Assembly: GCA_012295275.1 (NCBI GenBank)
Contig: CM022670.1
Location: 29,155,938 to 29,219,937, forward strand
Length of the DNA: 64,000 nucleotides
Origin: Chrysomallon squamiferum
Taxonomy: Eukaryota > Mollusca > Gastropoda > Neomphalida > Peltospiridae
Reading direction: 5' to 3'
A model generated the notes under the pieces. The model made no database searches and was not told where the DNA came from. It worked only from the letters and a program-made list of their open reading frames with translations. This document shows, one piece after another, positions 13,049 through 23,900 of the stretch. The stretch's first letter is position 1. Each line of letters starts with the position of its first letter. The translations under genes and the position numbers were made by a program.

Positions 13049-16000
13049 AAAGAAAAACAGTTAAACGTCTTCACTTATTAGATTAATCTTTAATTCCATA
13101 AAATAATTCTGTAAATAATTTATTTTCTGAAACATTTTCTTTAGTTTTACATTTAATTTTTTTTCATTGTAATATAATTCCTACCTTTTATATCTGAGTC
13201 AAGTGAATATTATCTTCTGTTCAACTTTATTAAATGTGTTGTTTTGATTTCTACAACTGATGATTTTTATCCTGAACAACTGTCTTTTCTTTTACGTTAA
13301 AATATATTATACAGTAATGTAACAATTAATTTAAATATAAACAGCAAAGACACTTAATTAACTGTGTCATGAACTAATTATCACAGAATAACCTGCCTTT
13401 TTAAAATTGGGTTATTCAGCTGTTTCTGATCAAATTGGAGTCTGTTGCTGATGAACAACACTGCAGGTGAAGGGTCAAGACACAGAGGCTCTTCTGTTTC
13501 TAACAGCAACCGACTTTCCAGCTGGAATATATCGTCCTGTGTCCAGCAATGTCCATCATTTGTAATGGCATTTATATCACAGAGCAGAGACTGTAACACA
13601 ACAATAGCAAACAAGTCTTTTAAGTCAAAAAAAGAAATAGAACCAAAGTATTTGCTTTATCATAATTCAGATTAGATATAATTTAATTTTTGAAAAAAGA
13701 AATAGAACCAAAGTATTTGCTTTATCATAATTCAGATTAGATATAATTTAATTTTTGAGATTTTTTTCTCTTTAAGAGAAAAAAAAACATCACTGCTTGA
13801 TCATAATCCAGATTATTTTAGTAAATAATATTTTGTAAAACAAATTTTTTACTTCTCATGGGATTTTTCAATAAATGTTATAGTTTATGGAACAAAACCT
13901 AAATTTTAGTAAAGAAATCTATCATTGTGTTTATATAACCAATATTTGAACATTCTGAATTTTAATTTTTAAGAATGTCATGAATGTTATATCAGCATTT
14001 TCTTCTCAGCTAAAATAATTCTCACCAAGAACTTTATTATTCACATTATCTGTTAACTAACTTTCAAGATAAAATTTTAAAATTCTTTGTACCTGAGGGG
14101 TTGGTTTGAGCAAAATATACTGGGAATCATGTTCATGCATTGCACTTGTTGAACGTCGGAAATCTCGTATCTCTACTATTACACACCCACTGTAGAAAAA
14201 ATTCACCTAAAAAAAAGGAAATGAACCTACAAACAATATTTTACATTTTTTAAACAAAAATGTTCACTCAGTTATTTATTTAACTTCAATATATTGATTT
14301 GTTTTTATAACTAGAAAACTTTCTTATATTACTGTCTTGAAAATTCCCTTTTATTTCAGTTAATCACAAAAAACACAAACACCCATATACATGTTTTCTA
14401 AACCGTAAGAAAATCAATATATTTGCTCTTTCTCAAGTCTTTTATAATCTAATTGAATAATACAGTAATTTTATAGCTCTACCAGAATAAATACTTAACA
14501 GTACTTTTCAAATAATTTCTGATATATTAATGATTTAATTCAAATTCTTCGTACCTGAGCTTTCTCTAACAGATCTATTAAAAATGGAGGTAACTGCAAA
14601 AAAATAAATATTCATGATTTGAATTATTTGTAAATAATTTTTAATGAAAATCTATATTAAAAGAACAATAAATAGGGTTTTAAAGGTGCTATTTTTATTA
14701 CCAGGAATAGCAGTACTAAACAGTAAACAGTAGATCAGAACAACAAAGCTGATGAAATAAAAAAAAACGTAAGAAGTATGTCTTTTATGACCTTATCATA
14801 AATATTTAATTTAGTCATAAATATTTTATAAAATATCTGGTCAGTTATTGATTTAGTCTTTTTCTTTGCACAATTCCAAAATAATAGTATACTACAACAG
14901 CACAAAATATACTGTTGAAAGATTTTTTTTTTGTTAAATATTTTCATAATTAGTTTTTTTTAAATATATATATAAAAACCAAAATGTCAGTAAAATACCT
15001 GAGCAGCATCGATGTATTCTAATAGATCAGATTCCTAAAACACACACAATAAAACATTTTATGAAAGGATTTAAGTTAAAAGAACTTCCAAGAATACACT
15101 GATGAAACACAAACGTTTTGATTTGGTGATAATGTATTGATAGAGCAAGCAGTTACAACACCAGTCACCAGAATTGGTCAATTAGCCATAACAATTTGAG
15201 TCTGTATTTCATTATTTCACCGGATTTGTTTATGTGTGGAATATTTTACTTTTTGTGTTCAAATGCAAATTCCAGATTTTGTTGAAAGAAGTTCATTATG
15301 ATTTATTAGTTATATCCAACATATTTAAAAATCAAAGAAACTGATTAAAATAAATAATATGCATCTCACTAAAAGTACTATATTTTCTTATTGTTTTACA
15401 ACATACTCAAAATATTTAGTTAAAATAAATCATTTAAATACAAATTAGTTATTATTCTTTAAAAAGTTAACATTTATTGTCAAAAGTAACATAAAATAAT
15501 CAAAAGAAAAAGCTACTACCTCATATGGAAGTTTAATGGTCTCTGACTCTATGCCATTTCTAGCTTTCAAAACAAGAGAATAGCCTTCATTCGCTGGATT
15601 CAGATTTACAATAAGGCAGTTGAGTTTTTCTCGTTTCATTAATTTTGCCAGAATATGACTAGCATAACAAAGATCCTGTGGAGTAAACCATGTTAAAATA
15701 TAGACAAAAATAAATAAATAATAATAATTTTAAAAAAATGAATAACACTAAATCTGTTTTTGAAAATTTAACTTACTTAAATGTAAGATAAATGTATAAT
15801 TGAAGCATTTTTATTTTTGTATTTCTCACATTAAAGTGAAAAATATTACTGAATATATGAAATTTATCTTCAGATTAAACTTATAATTTTATATGAAATA
15901 TAAAACACATCATTTATCAAATCAGACTGGCTAAATCACACACTAATTATCTACCTTGTGTTCCGGTTGCTTTTCACATTCTTCTATGTACAGTTCTAGC

Positions 16001-16778
16001 AACTTCTGATGAATTGATTTCCTAACAATTTTTTTTAAATAAACAAAAATATAATTTATGCTTTTGATTTATGTTAATCCTTTACATTTACAGGTGTATG
16101 TGGTTTAATTTAACATAACTGGTTATTTCCAATTATAAATAAAAATAAAATAGTGATTTATTATTCAATTTCTAAACAATTGTTTATTAACATACACACA
16201 ATTTTATTTCTTATTTCAGTCTTTTTCTTCATTAAAACTGACTTATCTTTTACAGTTTCTTCAAATATATATACCAATTTGATTTCTTTTCTTTTTCTTT
16301 TTTTTATATAATTTTTTAATAACTTCAAAACTCACCCTTTGATGATTCCAGGATTAGCTGCAGCACAGAGCAACCCCTTTGGATACTGTTTGCTGCATTC
16401 TATCAGGTACTAATAAATAATATATAAAAATAAAAATCACTTGTCATCTTATCTATCATTATTTAACTATATCTTTAGTTTACATAATGAAAAATAAGAA
16501 AAGGTTGGTTTTTTAATGTCATTTGCTACAGTTTTGTGATTCACAAATTCCAAAAACTATTATTTAAACATGATACATTTTTTTAAAACCACAACCCATC
16601 ATATTCTGTTTTCAAAATTAATTAATTTATCAAAAACAAATAAAAATATCTTACTAGCATTATATAATTATAATAATATACATTTCCTTTTTAATCAGTT
16701 TATATAAATTATGTAAGTTCAAGTATTTCTATTTCATACCCCTGCATAAGCTACATCTCTTTCCAGACTGCCAGCCAT
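4132..16778 (-). CDS. SUPT20H: SPT20 homolog, SAGA coactivator complex subunit (24 coding exons)
   Basis: SPT20 is a structural subunit of the SAGA histone acetyltransferase coactivator in the nucleus; the vertebrate protein is also known as p38-interacting protein. Coding exons from start to stop are 16740-16778, 16336-16409, 15955-16021, 15520-15675, 14999-15034, 14555-14593, 14093-14206, 13397-13590, 12789-12942, 12310-12366, 11904-11963, 11505-11668, 10762-10794, 10046-10253, 8571-8706, 8139-8244, 7696-7742, 7258-7446, 6743-6861, 6258-6461, 5846-5978, 5394-5539, 4884-5019 and 4132-4424. Every junction keeps phase and the total is 2904 nt (967 aa). Conserved blocks seen include [47 protein letters not shown] and [10 protein letters not shown], which match the Spt20 domain in order. 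The C-terminal half is rich in Gln, Thr, Ser and Pro. All donors are GT except the one at 13397. Exact UTRs were not resolved. Confidence 0.96.
9310..9960. other. Less AT-rich island in an SPT20 intron, possible old repeat
   Basis: This stretch in the exon 14/15 intron has more G and C than its surroundings. It has two moderately long open frames on the plus strand, antisense to the gene, with no recognised homology. It contains the imperfect palindrome ACCAGTCAGATGAATCACTGGT near 9390-9413. A degraded interspersed repeat is the likeliest explanation. Confidence 0.3.
10303..10357. repeat. (GT)n microsatellite
   Basis: About 27 GT units lie in the SPT20 exon 13/14 intron, about 50 bases upstream of the exon 14 acceptor in transcript orientation. 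Confidence 0.95.
10762..12942 (-). CDS. SUPT20H: SPT20 exons 9-13: C-terminal part of Spt20 domain
   Basis: Exon 9 encodes a basic stretch (INKKRK) and [15 protein letters not shown], the counterpart of the vertebrate LLDFLQKRKERK motif. Exon 10 carries NVDMWKQKI, exon 11 [12 protein letters not shown], exon 12 the [17 protein letters not shown] segment, and exon 13, only 33 nt, [10 protein letters not shown]. All junction phases are compatible. Confidence 0.93.
12985..13049. repeat. (AAT)n facing (ATT)n, hairpin-forming microsatellite
   Basis: About 34 bases of AAT repeat are followed directly by about 31 bases of TTA/ATT repeat, giving a nearly perfect inverted repeat with almost no loop. 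It lies in the SPT20 exon 8/9 intron, 43 to 107 bases upstream of the exon 9 acceptor in transcript orientation. Confidence 0.9.
13391..13400 (-). other. SUPT20H: GC splice donor of the SPT20 exon 8 / exon 9 intron
   Basis: On the minus strand the junction reads AAAAAG then GCAGGT. Cutting before GC gives codons AAA AG+G, so the protein reads [10 protein letters not shown], matching the vertebrate MKRCFKRYSRS block. The nearby GT (after CAG, exon end 13393) would leave phase 0 and put a TAA four codons into exon 9. The GC donor is therefore the only one I found that keeps the frame. GC-AG introns are a known minor class. Confidence 0.75.
13397..16409 (-). CDS. SUPT20H: SPT20 exons 2-8: N-terminal part of Spt20 domain
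   Basis: Seven exons of 36 to 194 nt encode the most conserved part of the protein. Exon 3 carries the [15 protein letters not shown] helix, exon 4 the [18 protein letters not shown] strand segment, exons 5 and 6 LLEYIDAAQ and [13 protein letters not shown], exon 7 [13 protein letters not shown], and exon 8 WTQDD followed by [12 protein letters not shown]. The tiny exons 5 (36 nt) and 6 (39 nt) are in phase 0. Exon 8 ends at a GC dinucleotide (see the splice-site entry). Confidence 0.93.
13626..13758. repeat. Two-copy tandem duplication, 65 bp unit
   Basis: The block beginning GAAATAGAACCAAAG at 13634 is repeated essentially unchanged at 13699. It lies in the SPT20 exon 7/8 intron, just upstream of exon 8 in transcript orientation. 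Near identity indicates a recent duplication. Confidence 0.9.
16740..16778 (-). CDS. SUPT20H: SPT20 coding exon 1 with start codon
   Basis: The first 13 codons read [13 protein letters not shown] and end in phase 0 at a GTATGA donor. The next exon continues [12 protein letters not shown], equivalent to the N-terminal EYVIE region of vertebrate SPT20. A possible splice acceptor lies about 11 bases upstream of the ATG on the minus strand, so the 5' UTR is probably split and the transcription start lies further right. This ATG was chosen because the N-terminus aligns without extra or missing sequence. Confidence 0.85.
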
Positions 16779-18189
16779 GAAAATCTTCAGCTACATAAAC
16801 ATGTTCATACCAATTATAACCATCTATGTAAAATGTAACTGAAAAATATACATTAATAAAAATGTCACACGATAGTAAATAATCATTATAAAATTATTAT
16901 TTCTTTTTCAGGGAGTAGTGGATTATTTTCTCTGGTTTATCTTGAAGACATTTCTATTGGAATCACGCAATTTTTTTACTAAAAATCTAACTAGACACTG
17001 TGTATATAAATCTCTGTCTTAGTTTTCTTTCTTTATTTATTTATTTTGATAAAACTGTGTCAGTGATGATAAAAACAAAAATATCGTTAATCTTGACAAG
17101 CAAAACACGACTTTTTATAAACTCTGACATTTCATACATTATTTTTATTTTTGCATTAACCATAAATTAAGAAGTCATAGCACTTGAGGAGGTAAATTGA
17201 ATTTGTCAAAAGATAAACGAAATAAACAGAATAGTCTAATATACTAATTAACACAAAGCTAAATGAGTAAATACTAAATAAACACGAGTGTTTCCAATAT
17301 ATTACTGTTTAATGCATTTAATAAACACTGTATATCTTTTTAATATATGGATTATCTAAATATGACAAAGGTGTGCTTATTAAATTAATTCTTGTATTGA
17401 AACAAATGATTTTGCTGTCATTTCATAACACTGCGTAACTCCTCACTCTGGACGAGTCAAAGGCACTGGCAGTGGCAGCCAAAATCATTGTTACCTTCAA
17501 ACACGTACGCTAAAGTAATGATCTTGTATTTTAATAATAGAAATAACACAAGCAACCGTAGATAAATGACTAAATATGAGGGAGCTATTACATATAGGGA
17601 ATTTTAATTGATTACCTTTTTGGGCTACTTAACATTTCGACAATTTGCCATTTACTCTAACATTTTTGTACCGGAAACACATAAGATGAGTAGCTTCCCT
17701 TTATGAACAAAATAACGGGATTAAAGAGCTAGCTAACTGAATGGGTTTGCGGTCGATAAGAAAATAGGATTTTTTTTTATTATTATTATTATTAATTTTT
17801 TTTTTTTAAACTGTTATTTTAATACGATTACGGAATCAAATAAACAGAAGTTTGCCGAAGAGCTTGGGTAGAACAAAATAATAATACTATAAATAAATAA
17901 AACAATATAAAATAAGACGAAGAAGAAAGAAACAAATTTATAACTTGTTAATATCAATAAACATTTGTACTCTAGTAAATGTAATAAAAACTACCCATCA
18001 CCACAACGCTGTTGTGACACCTGTACACCAAGGAACAAATGGCATATTTATTTGTTTGATAATACACATTTTAATTGTTTAATTTATTATTACTTCTGTA
18101 TTTTTTTATTGTTATTATTTAAGTTTTTATTTATTTATTTATTTATTTTTATTATTTTTTTTTTTTTTTTTTTTTTATTTGTGTGTGTG

Positions 18190-18469
18190 TCATGTAACTA
18201 CACTCTTTTTTAAATGGGGCAAAAACACTTAATCGCCGAAGGTTCAAAACAATTTGGGCGAGGGGTATCCGACTTGAAAGACGCAAAATCCTAGCTGAGT
18301 AATCACAACTCTTTTTTTTTATTATTTAATTTTTGTATTTTCTATTTCATTCAATGGATCATTTTTTTCTATCAGAATAGAGATTTATATTTTATATTTT
18401 TAAACAAAATCTTTGTATATAAAAAAATATTTTTAAAAAAATCGTCAATTTGTCTCAATGTACTTACGG

Positions 18470-18470
<1 letters not shown>
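18190..18470. mobile_element. Diverged MITE, copy 1
   Basis: The left end reads GTAACTACAC and the right end TACTTACGG, imperfect inverted termini. The inside shares ATGGGGCAAAAACAC, GCGAGGGGT and AATAGAGAT blocks with the element at 18854-19170. It lies in the region between the two genes. Confidence 0.5.

Positions 18471-18472
<2 letters not shown>

Positions 18473-18514
<42 letters not shown>
18473..18514. repeat. (GT)n microsatellite
   Basis: About 20 GT units directly follow the right end of the first diverged MITE in the intergenic region. Confidence 0.95.
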
Positions 18515-18515
<1 letters not shown>

Positions 18516-18853
18516 TTCAAATTATTATTATTTACTGTTACCATGTATTAGTATTATTGTTCTGAATACAGAGTGATATGAGAAATGGAACCCGCTACGA
18601 CAAAGTAATGACTTTGATAGCTCCAGACGGAAAATTAGCCTATCCGGTGGTCATGCCAAGAAAGACCAATGTAGTGACCTACTTCGACTGATGCTAAAGC
18701 GCTTTATCAACACTAACGATAATTATTTTAATTTTAAGTGATACAGATAATATTACGTTATAGATGAATTTTAATAATAATAATATAATATAATATCGTA
18801 AATGTTCAAAATAGTACATTAAAAAAAAAAAAACAAAAAACCAACAAATCATT

Positions 18854-19170
18854 GCCGTAACTAGACTTTTTGAAATGAGGCAAAAACACCTAAAAAATTT
18901 GAGCGAGGGGTCTGGGGGGAGGGGAGGGCTAGCTTAGGCCACCAGAAACTCGATTCTATTGATTTCCTGTTTGATGACTGATGTCTTTCATCGCAACGGT
19001 GTCGGTAAACTTCAAACGGTAACCGTAGACATAAATGAATTCATTCAGTTCATATCGCTTGCATTTGAATAGAGATATATTTTATATTCTTTTAAATAAA
19101 ATCATTGTGCGTATATATATATATCCTCTGTTTCGGTATGAGGCATTTGCCTCAGTGCAGTTACGGCCAT
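18854..19170. mobile_element. Diverged MITE, copy 2
   Basis: The element begins GCCGTAACTAGAC and ends GCAGTTACGGC, which are inverted matches. Internal blocks ATGAGGCAAAAACAC and TTGAGCGAGGGGT match the nearby copy at 18190-18470. It is too short to code for a transposase. Confidence 0.6.
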
Positions 19171-20891
19171 ATGATTTAAAACAAGAAGCAGAAAATAAAT
19201 AAATAAAAGGAATTGATTAAATTGTATTATATATGTAATATGGTTTCTGGATTTTCGTGGTTCTGCTGTATAAATTAAACGTCAACCAGATCAAAACGTG
19301 TATTAAAATAATAAACAAACAAACAAAATAAGTAAATCAATATATATAAAACTTTCCCTATCCGTGACATAATCCGTTCATCACAGCAATAAGCAGAACT
19401 GGAGACGTAGGTTTTCAGTTCTGTAAAAAAACAGCACGAGATGAATCACGTAAATATATAATCAAATAAAATTATACATCAATATTTTTCGGTGAAAATT
19501 TTGTCAGTTGTCAATGAAAAAGAAAATAATAAACTTGTATGAATTTAAATAGCCATTTAAACAGTGTATGTGCGTAAATGCATATTGAAAGAAAATCAAT
19601 CCTATTTTATTAAAAATTAGTTTATCGTTTTATTTTGGGCGTATTTGTGCTTTATGAAGTTTTTTTTTTTTTTTTTTATCAAAATAGCGGAAAAAAACAA
19701 AACAAAAAAAACAATCTGCACGAAACCCATGCAAAAATCGTGCAAAATTCGCGAGGTCATTTTGGGGCTGGAGATTTAAAATAAGAGAGTTCTGATGTTG
19801 ACCTCACGATATACTGTCATGCCGTATTGTGTGTGAAATGGTCTCACCTAGAACATGCCAAAGAAGCTGACCAGTGTCCAACAAATGTCTAAACAGACAT
19901 CGTTGTTTCGATTACGCGACTATGAAATTATAATAAAAATATTTCTGACAGATCTGAGAGAGATAACGGATTCACAAATTCATACGCAACTACTGTAATT
20001 TATGCAATTAAAAACAACAACAACAACAAAAAACACCATAATATTTGATGAAGAAAACAGCGCTGATTGGTACTCAGGAACAGGATTCAACAAGGAGTAG
20101 CCATAATTTTGTATCTGACAATAAAATTATGTCCACTTGTTTTGTACTCTAACTCTGTTGCCACACGAATCGCACCATTCAGTTTTTCGCAGCTGGACAA
20201 ATGAATCACTGACATGCATCTATATGCATTTCCCTTTACGTTTATTCCGCTCTTGGAATTTTATGAAGAGTGACAAGTATATCATTACATTAGTACTTTT
20301 CCTAATTTTGATAACTGATCATTAAAGGAAAGGAATTTTCGGGTAAACACAATCCAACATTTTAATATTTCAGCACTATACGATTCACACGTTGTACGGT
20401 ATTTATGAAATGATCTTGAGAAGACACACGATGGTTAACATTCACCAGTTTAAGAGAACTTTGTTAAAATAATGCCAAAGCAAACACATTTTTGTTGTCT
20501 AACGTGTCTTCAGTTTAAACTTTCTATCGGAATAAACTACCGTTACTTATTAGAAACCACTCCTCCGCCATCCCCCCAAAAGTTGATGTATTTATTTATT
20601 TCTATATAATTTCATCATTTAAATAATAATAATAATATTAATGACTCATATTCGTGTCATTTTGACTGCTTATTCTTTGACCCTAATTGTTACAAATGTA
20701 CAAATCAGAAAGTTCATCTTTGGTCTCAGATGTATCTAGTTCCGTTTTCTGTCAGAAATGTAAATTACATCACTTTGATAAGTGAATTGACCAATGAGAT
20801 CATAGTACAAGTCAAGCGCTCGTGCAAACAGACGAACAGTTTATTTCATGTGCATTTTGTCGGGTAAAGTAGACGAAAAGTTAATAAATAA

Positions 20892-20999
20892 ATGACAAAA
20901 CGTGCATGTAACATGGATGCATATCTATCTCGACTTGGTCTCTGTAGAAAAACTATTGCCCGGGATGGGTCTTGTATTTTCCGTGCCGTGTCCGAAAAG
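20892..20999 (+). CDS. OTUD4: OTUD4 exon 1: start codon and catalytic Asp/Cys loop
   Basis: The 36 codons begin MTKRACNMDAYLSRLG and contain ARDGSCIFRAVSEK, the OTU catalytic Asp and Cys loop. The exon ends in phase 0 at a GTTTGT donor. The second Met (20913) aligns with the conserved MDAYL start of the domain and could be used instead. TAA at 20889-20891 rules out an upstream extension in frame. Confidence 0.93.
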
Positions 21000-23900
21000 G
21001 TTTGTAACAGTTTTAAATCAATCATTATTATTTACAGCACATGTTAAGTGCAAATGGGCCCGTGAATGAAACACGTGCTGCAAATGGGTTACTATTTGTG
21101 ATGGACGTTCATGCAACTGTTCTGTCAGTTTAAGATATTTATTAAAACTGTTAATTTGTGTTTACGAGTTCAATATCTGAAAGATAAATGTGTCTTTGAC
21201 AGTTATTCATTTTCTTTTCATATTTTTTTTTTTTTTTTTTTTTTTTCTTACCACGTGCTAATATATAGATTGACCTTAATGTCATGTATGTATCGGACGA
21301 CAAAAGCGTTTTAATAATTGTCGTTGACAATTTTTAGATATCGTATTTAACTTCGTAAATAACTCTTCTGCATTGAAAAGCTGGAATCACAGATCCGGTT
21401 AACTGATTTCAGATTTGTAAACTGTAATAAGACTTACAAATGATATTACATTTTGACTGCTGTTTATATTGGTAGATCATAAAGTAATCTATTGGACGTC
21501 CACATCAAGAGTAATAATATTGAATTTATAGTTAATATGAATTTCAATAAAACGTGCGTTTTTTTTTTTTTTTTGGTGTTTTTTTTAAATATGTCGTCTC
21601 GGTGTGGGTTTTGACGCACCTTCGTTAAGTAACAAGTGCGCAGAATCATGGACAAAATTTTGTTTACGGATTTTTAATTTTTACCTGCCAAATAAAGCAA
21701 TGCTTCCCATTCATATGTTTGTAAGATTAAGCAATTAACCTAAGGTAATTTTTAGCCAAAAATAAACAACCCCATATCTCCAAAATTTCACAATGAATTT
21801 TACCCACAAACTGCACAAAACACGCCCGTCTGCTGACAGTCAGAACACGATTAAACAGGCCACAACGACTTCATTCTATTTTATTGGAACTCATTATGCA
21901 TCAAAATACATACCGCATTAAAAAGGTAAGAATGTTACAGCAAACACATACTAACTTGAAACAAACAAAAACTCACAATATATATTGAATTTAATGTTTA
22001 TCTTTTAATCATGTGTGTATGTATGTATATATATATAAAACGTTGTGTCTGTGTCAGTAATAACAAGAAAAACATTGTTATTTGTGTACAAGGGATATTG
22101 TTGATTATCTGCGAGGATTATTACATAAGTCTTAACACAAGATCTTTGAAGCAGTTCTTATAATTAACTTGTAAATTTATTAATAAAACTATTAATGTAA
22201 TTTCTGTTATAGATTTTATTCATTGTTTGAATGTTTAAATATTATAAAATACAATTCACTTAATATTTTAATAACATTTTATTCGTTACATTTGTGCAAA
22301 AAAGATCATTCACATGTTTTACTAACTGATTTTAAAAATGTATTTGAAAGGAAAATGTTTCACATTTGCAAAGATGATATTGAAATTATTAATATACGTT
22401 TTAAAGATCCATTAAGCTAAAATTCCATTAACATATCCAACAAAAGACAAATTCATAAGATTGATTTTGAGTATTGCTACAGATATCATGTGTCACTTGG
22501 CTGCAAATTCAGTAAACTAATCGCTATATGTAGTATGAAGCAACAGTGTAAAAACTGAATGATAGAATCCAGACTGTGACATCCAGCAAGGCGTTTCCAG
22601 ATACATATTTGCAGGATTTTATAATTTAAAATATAATTTTATCATTTGTTCCTGTACTATCCAAACCTATTGGATGTCCAGTTAATGCATGGAAAAGCAC
22701 AGTAAAAATACTAGTTAGGGATAAGTTCAGTGGTAGAAGTTGGAAAATGAATTTGTCTTTGTATATTTAATTGGTTATATACAGGCTTTTTTTGACAACA
22801 GTGCTGTGCTAGTAGAAGGGTGTCTTCCCATTTGGTAGATTCCCAGTTCGTATAATTCCCATTTCATAGAAAAACCTGGTTTACCGCAATACCTGATTAC
22901 CTCTGTACATAATGAACTTGGCCTGTGCATACATCTGGTTTCTTTCTAACATTCAGAGGGGAAGCGCATTGTTCCTAAATTTTTTTTTTTAAACTTTCAT
23001 TTCTAATTCATAAACATTTCATTTCCGTTACAAAACAAGCGACCAATAATAAACAATTTTACATCAATTTCATCTATCTATTAAAAAACAAAACGAAAAA
23101 AGAATGAAAGAAAAGAAAAATGGCTTGCTTCTGTAAGAGAATACGACAAAAATATTATAAATAACTAATTCAGCAAATATAATTTTTAACAAAACATATG
23201 AGTAATTTACTTATATTCAGTAAATAGAGTATTTGAACGTTACATCTATCATTAACTTTTCGAATTCAACCGTATTCAGCTTAAACATGTACAAGATATC
23301 TGTTACTGATAATATTTACGTTATGCACACATACATATTCAGATGGTGCACATATTATACGATATATGTGACATAGTATATTAATAGTGTGTACACTAAA
23401 GATATTATGACCTGCAAATACTTTGGCTATGACTGAAAAAGTTTATACGAAGGACCAAATCATTGGGAATACTTTTAGATAAATACCTTCTTTTTTAATT
23501 ATTTACATTCACTATATTCGATACATAGATTATTTCAATATTTGTCATATTTGCATACTTTATGCGATAAGCAATATCCATAATACCTCAGATTAAAGAT
23601 GTAATTGGTTCCAAAACTTCCAATAATTAAGTGAGGTAAGCGGGAGACTAATTTACATTGAATTAAGGTTAAAAGCAGTGGTTACTTTCTCGCTGATGAG
23701 ATCTGACATAAAAAAAAAAAGGTGAAATAAGGAGAAATAAAACGGCAGTTTAGACATAAATGATTTAATAGATTGTAGATATTAAATAAACAGTAAATCA
23801 TTTACAAATCAATTTATACAAATACATTAAGAAATAAGTATATGCCGCTCATTGTGGGTTTTGGTTTCATTTAAGATAATGTATTTTGTTTCTAAAGTTA

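Larger units (their letters stand above)
16779..20891. other. Shared divergent upstream region of SPT20 and OTUD4
   Basis: The two genes start head to head about 4.1 kb apart. A less AT-rich patch at about 17425-17520 carries a donor-like site on the minus strand (GTTTGAAG then GTAACA), a possible SPT20 5' UTR exon. Two diverged MITEs and a GT repeat occupy 18190-19170. No TATA box or CpG-rich promoter could be assigned. Confidence 0.4.

Noticed and set aside
18555-18740. Less AT-rich stretch with an open frame in the intergenic region
   Set aside because: An upstream stop limits it, no domain is visible and no splice signals join it to either gene.
20137-20325. 62-codon open frame upstream of OTUD4
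   Set aside because: It has no recognisable domain and is not joined to the gene by splice sites; such lengths are expected by chance.
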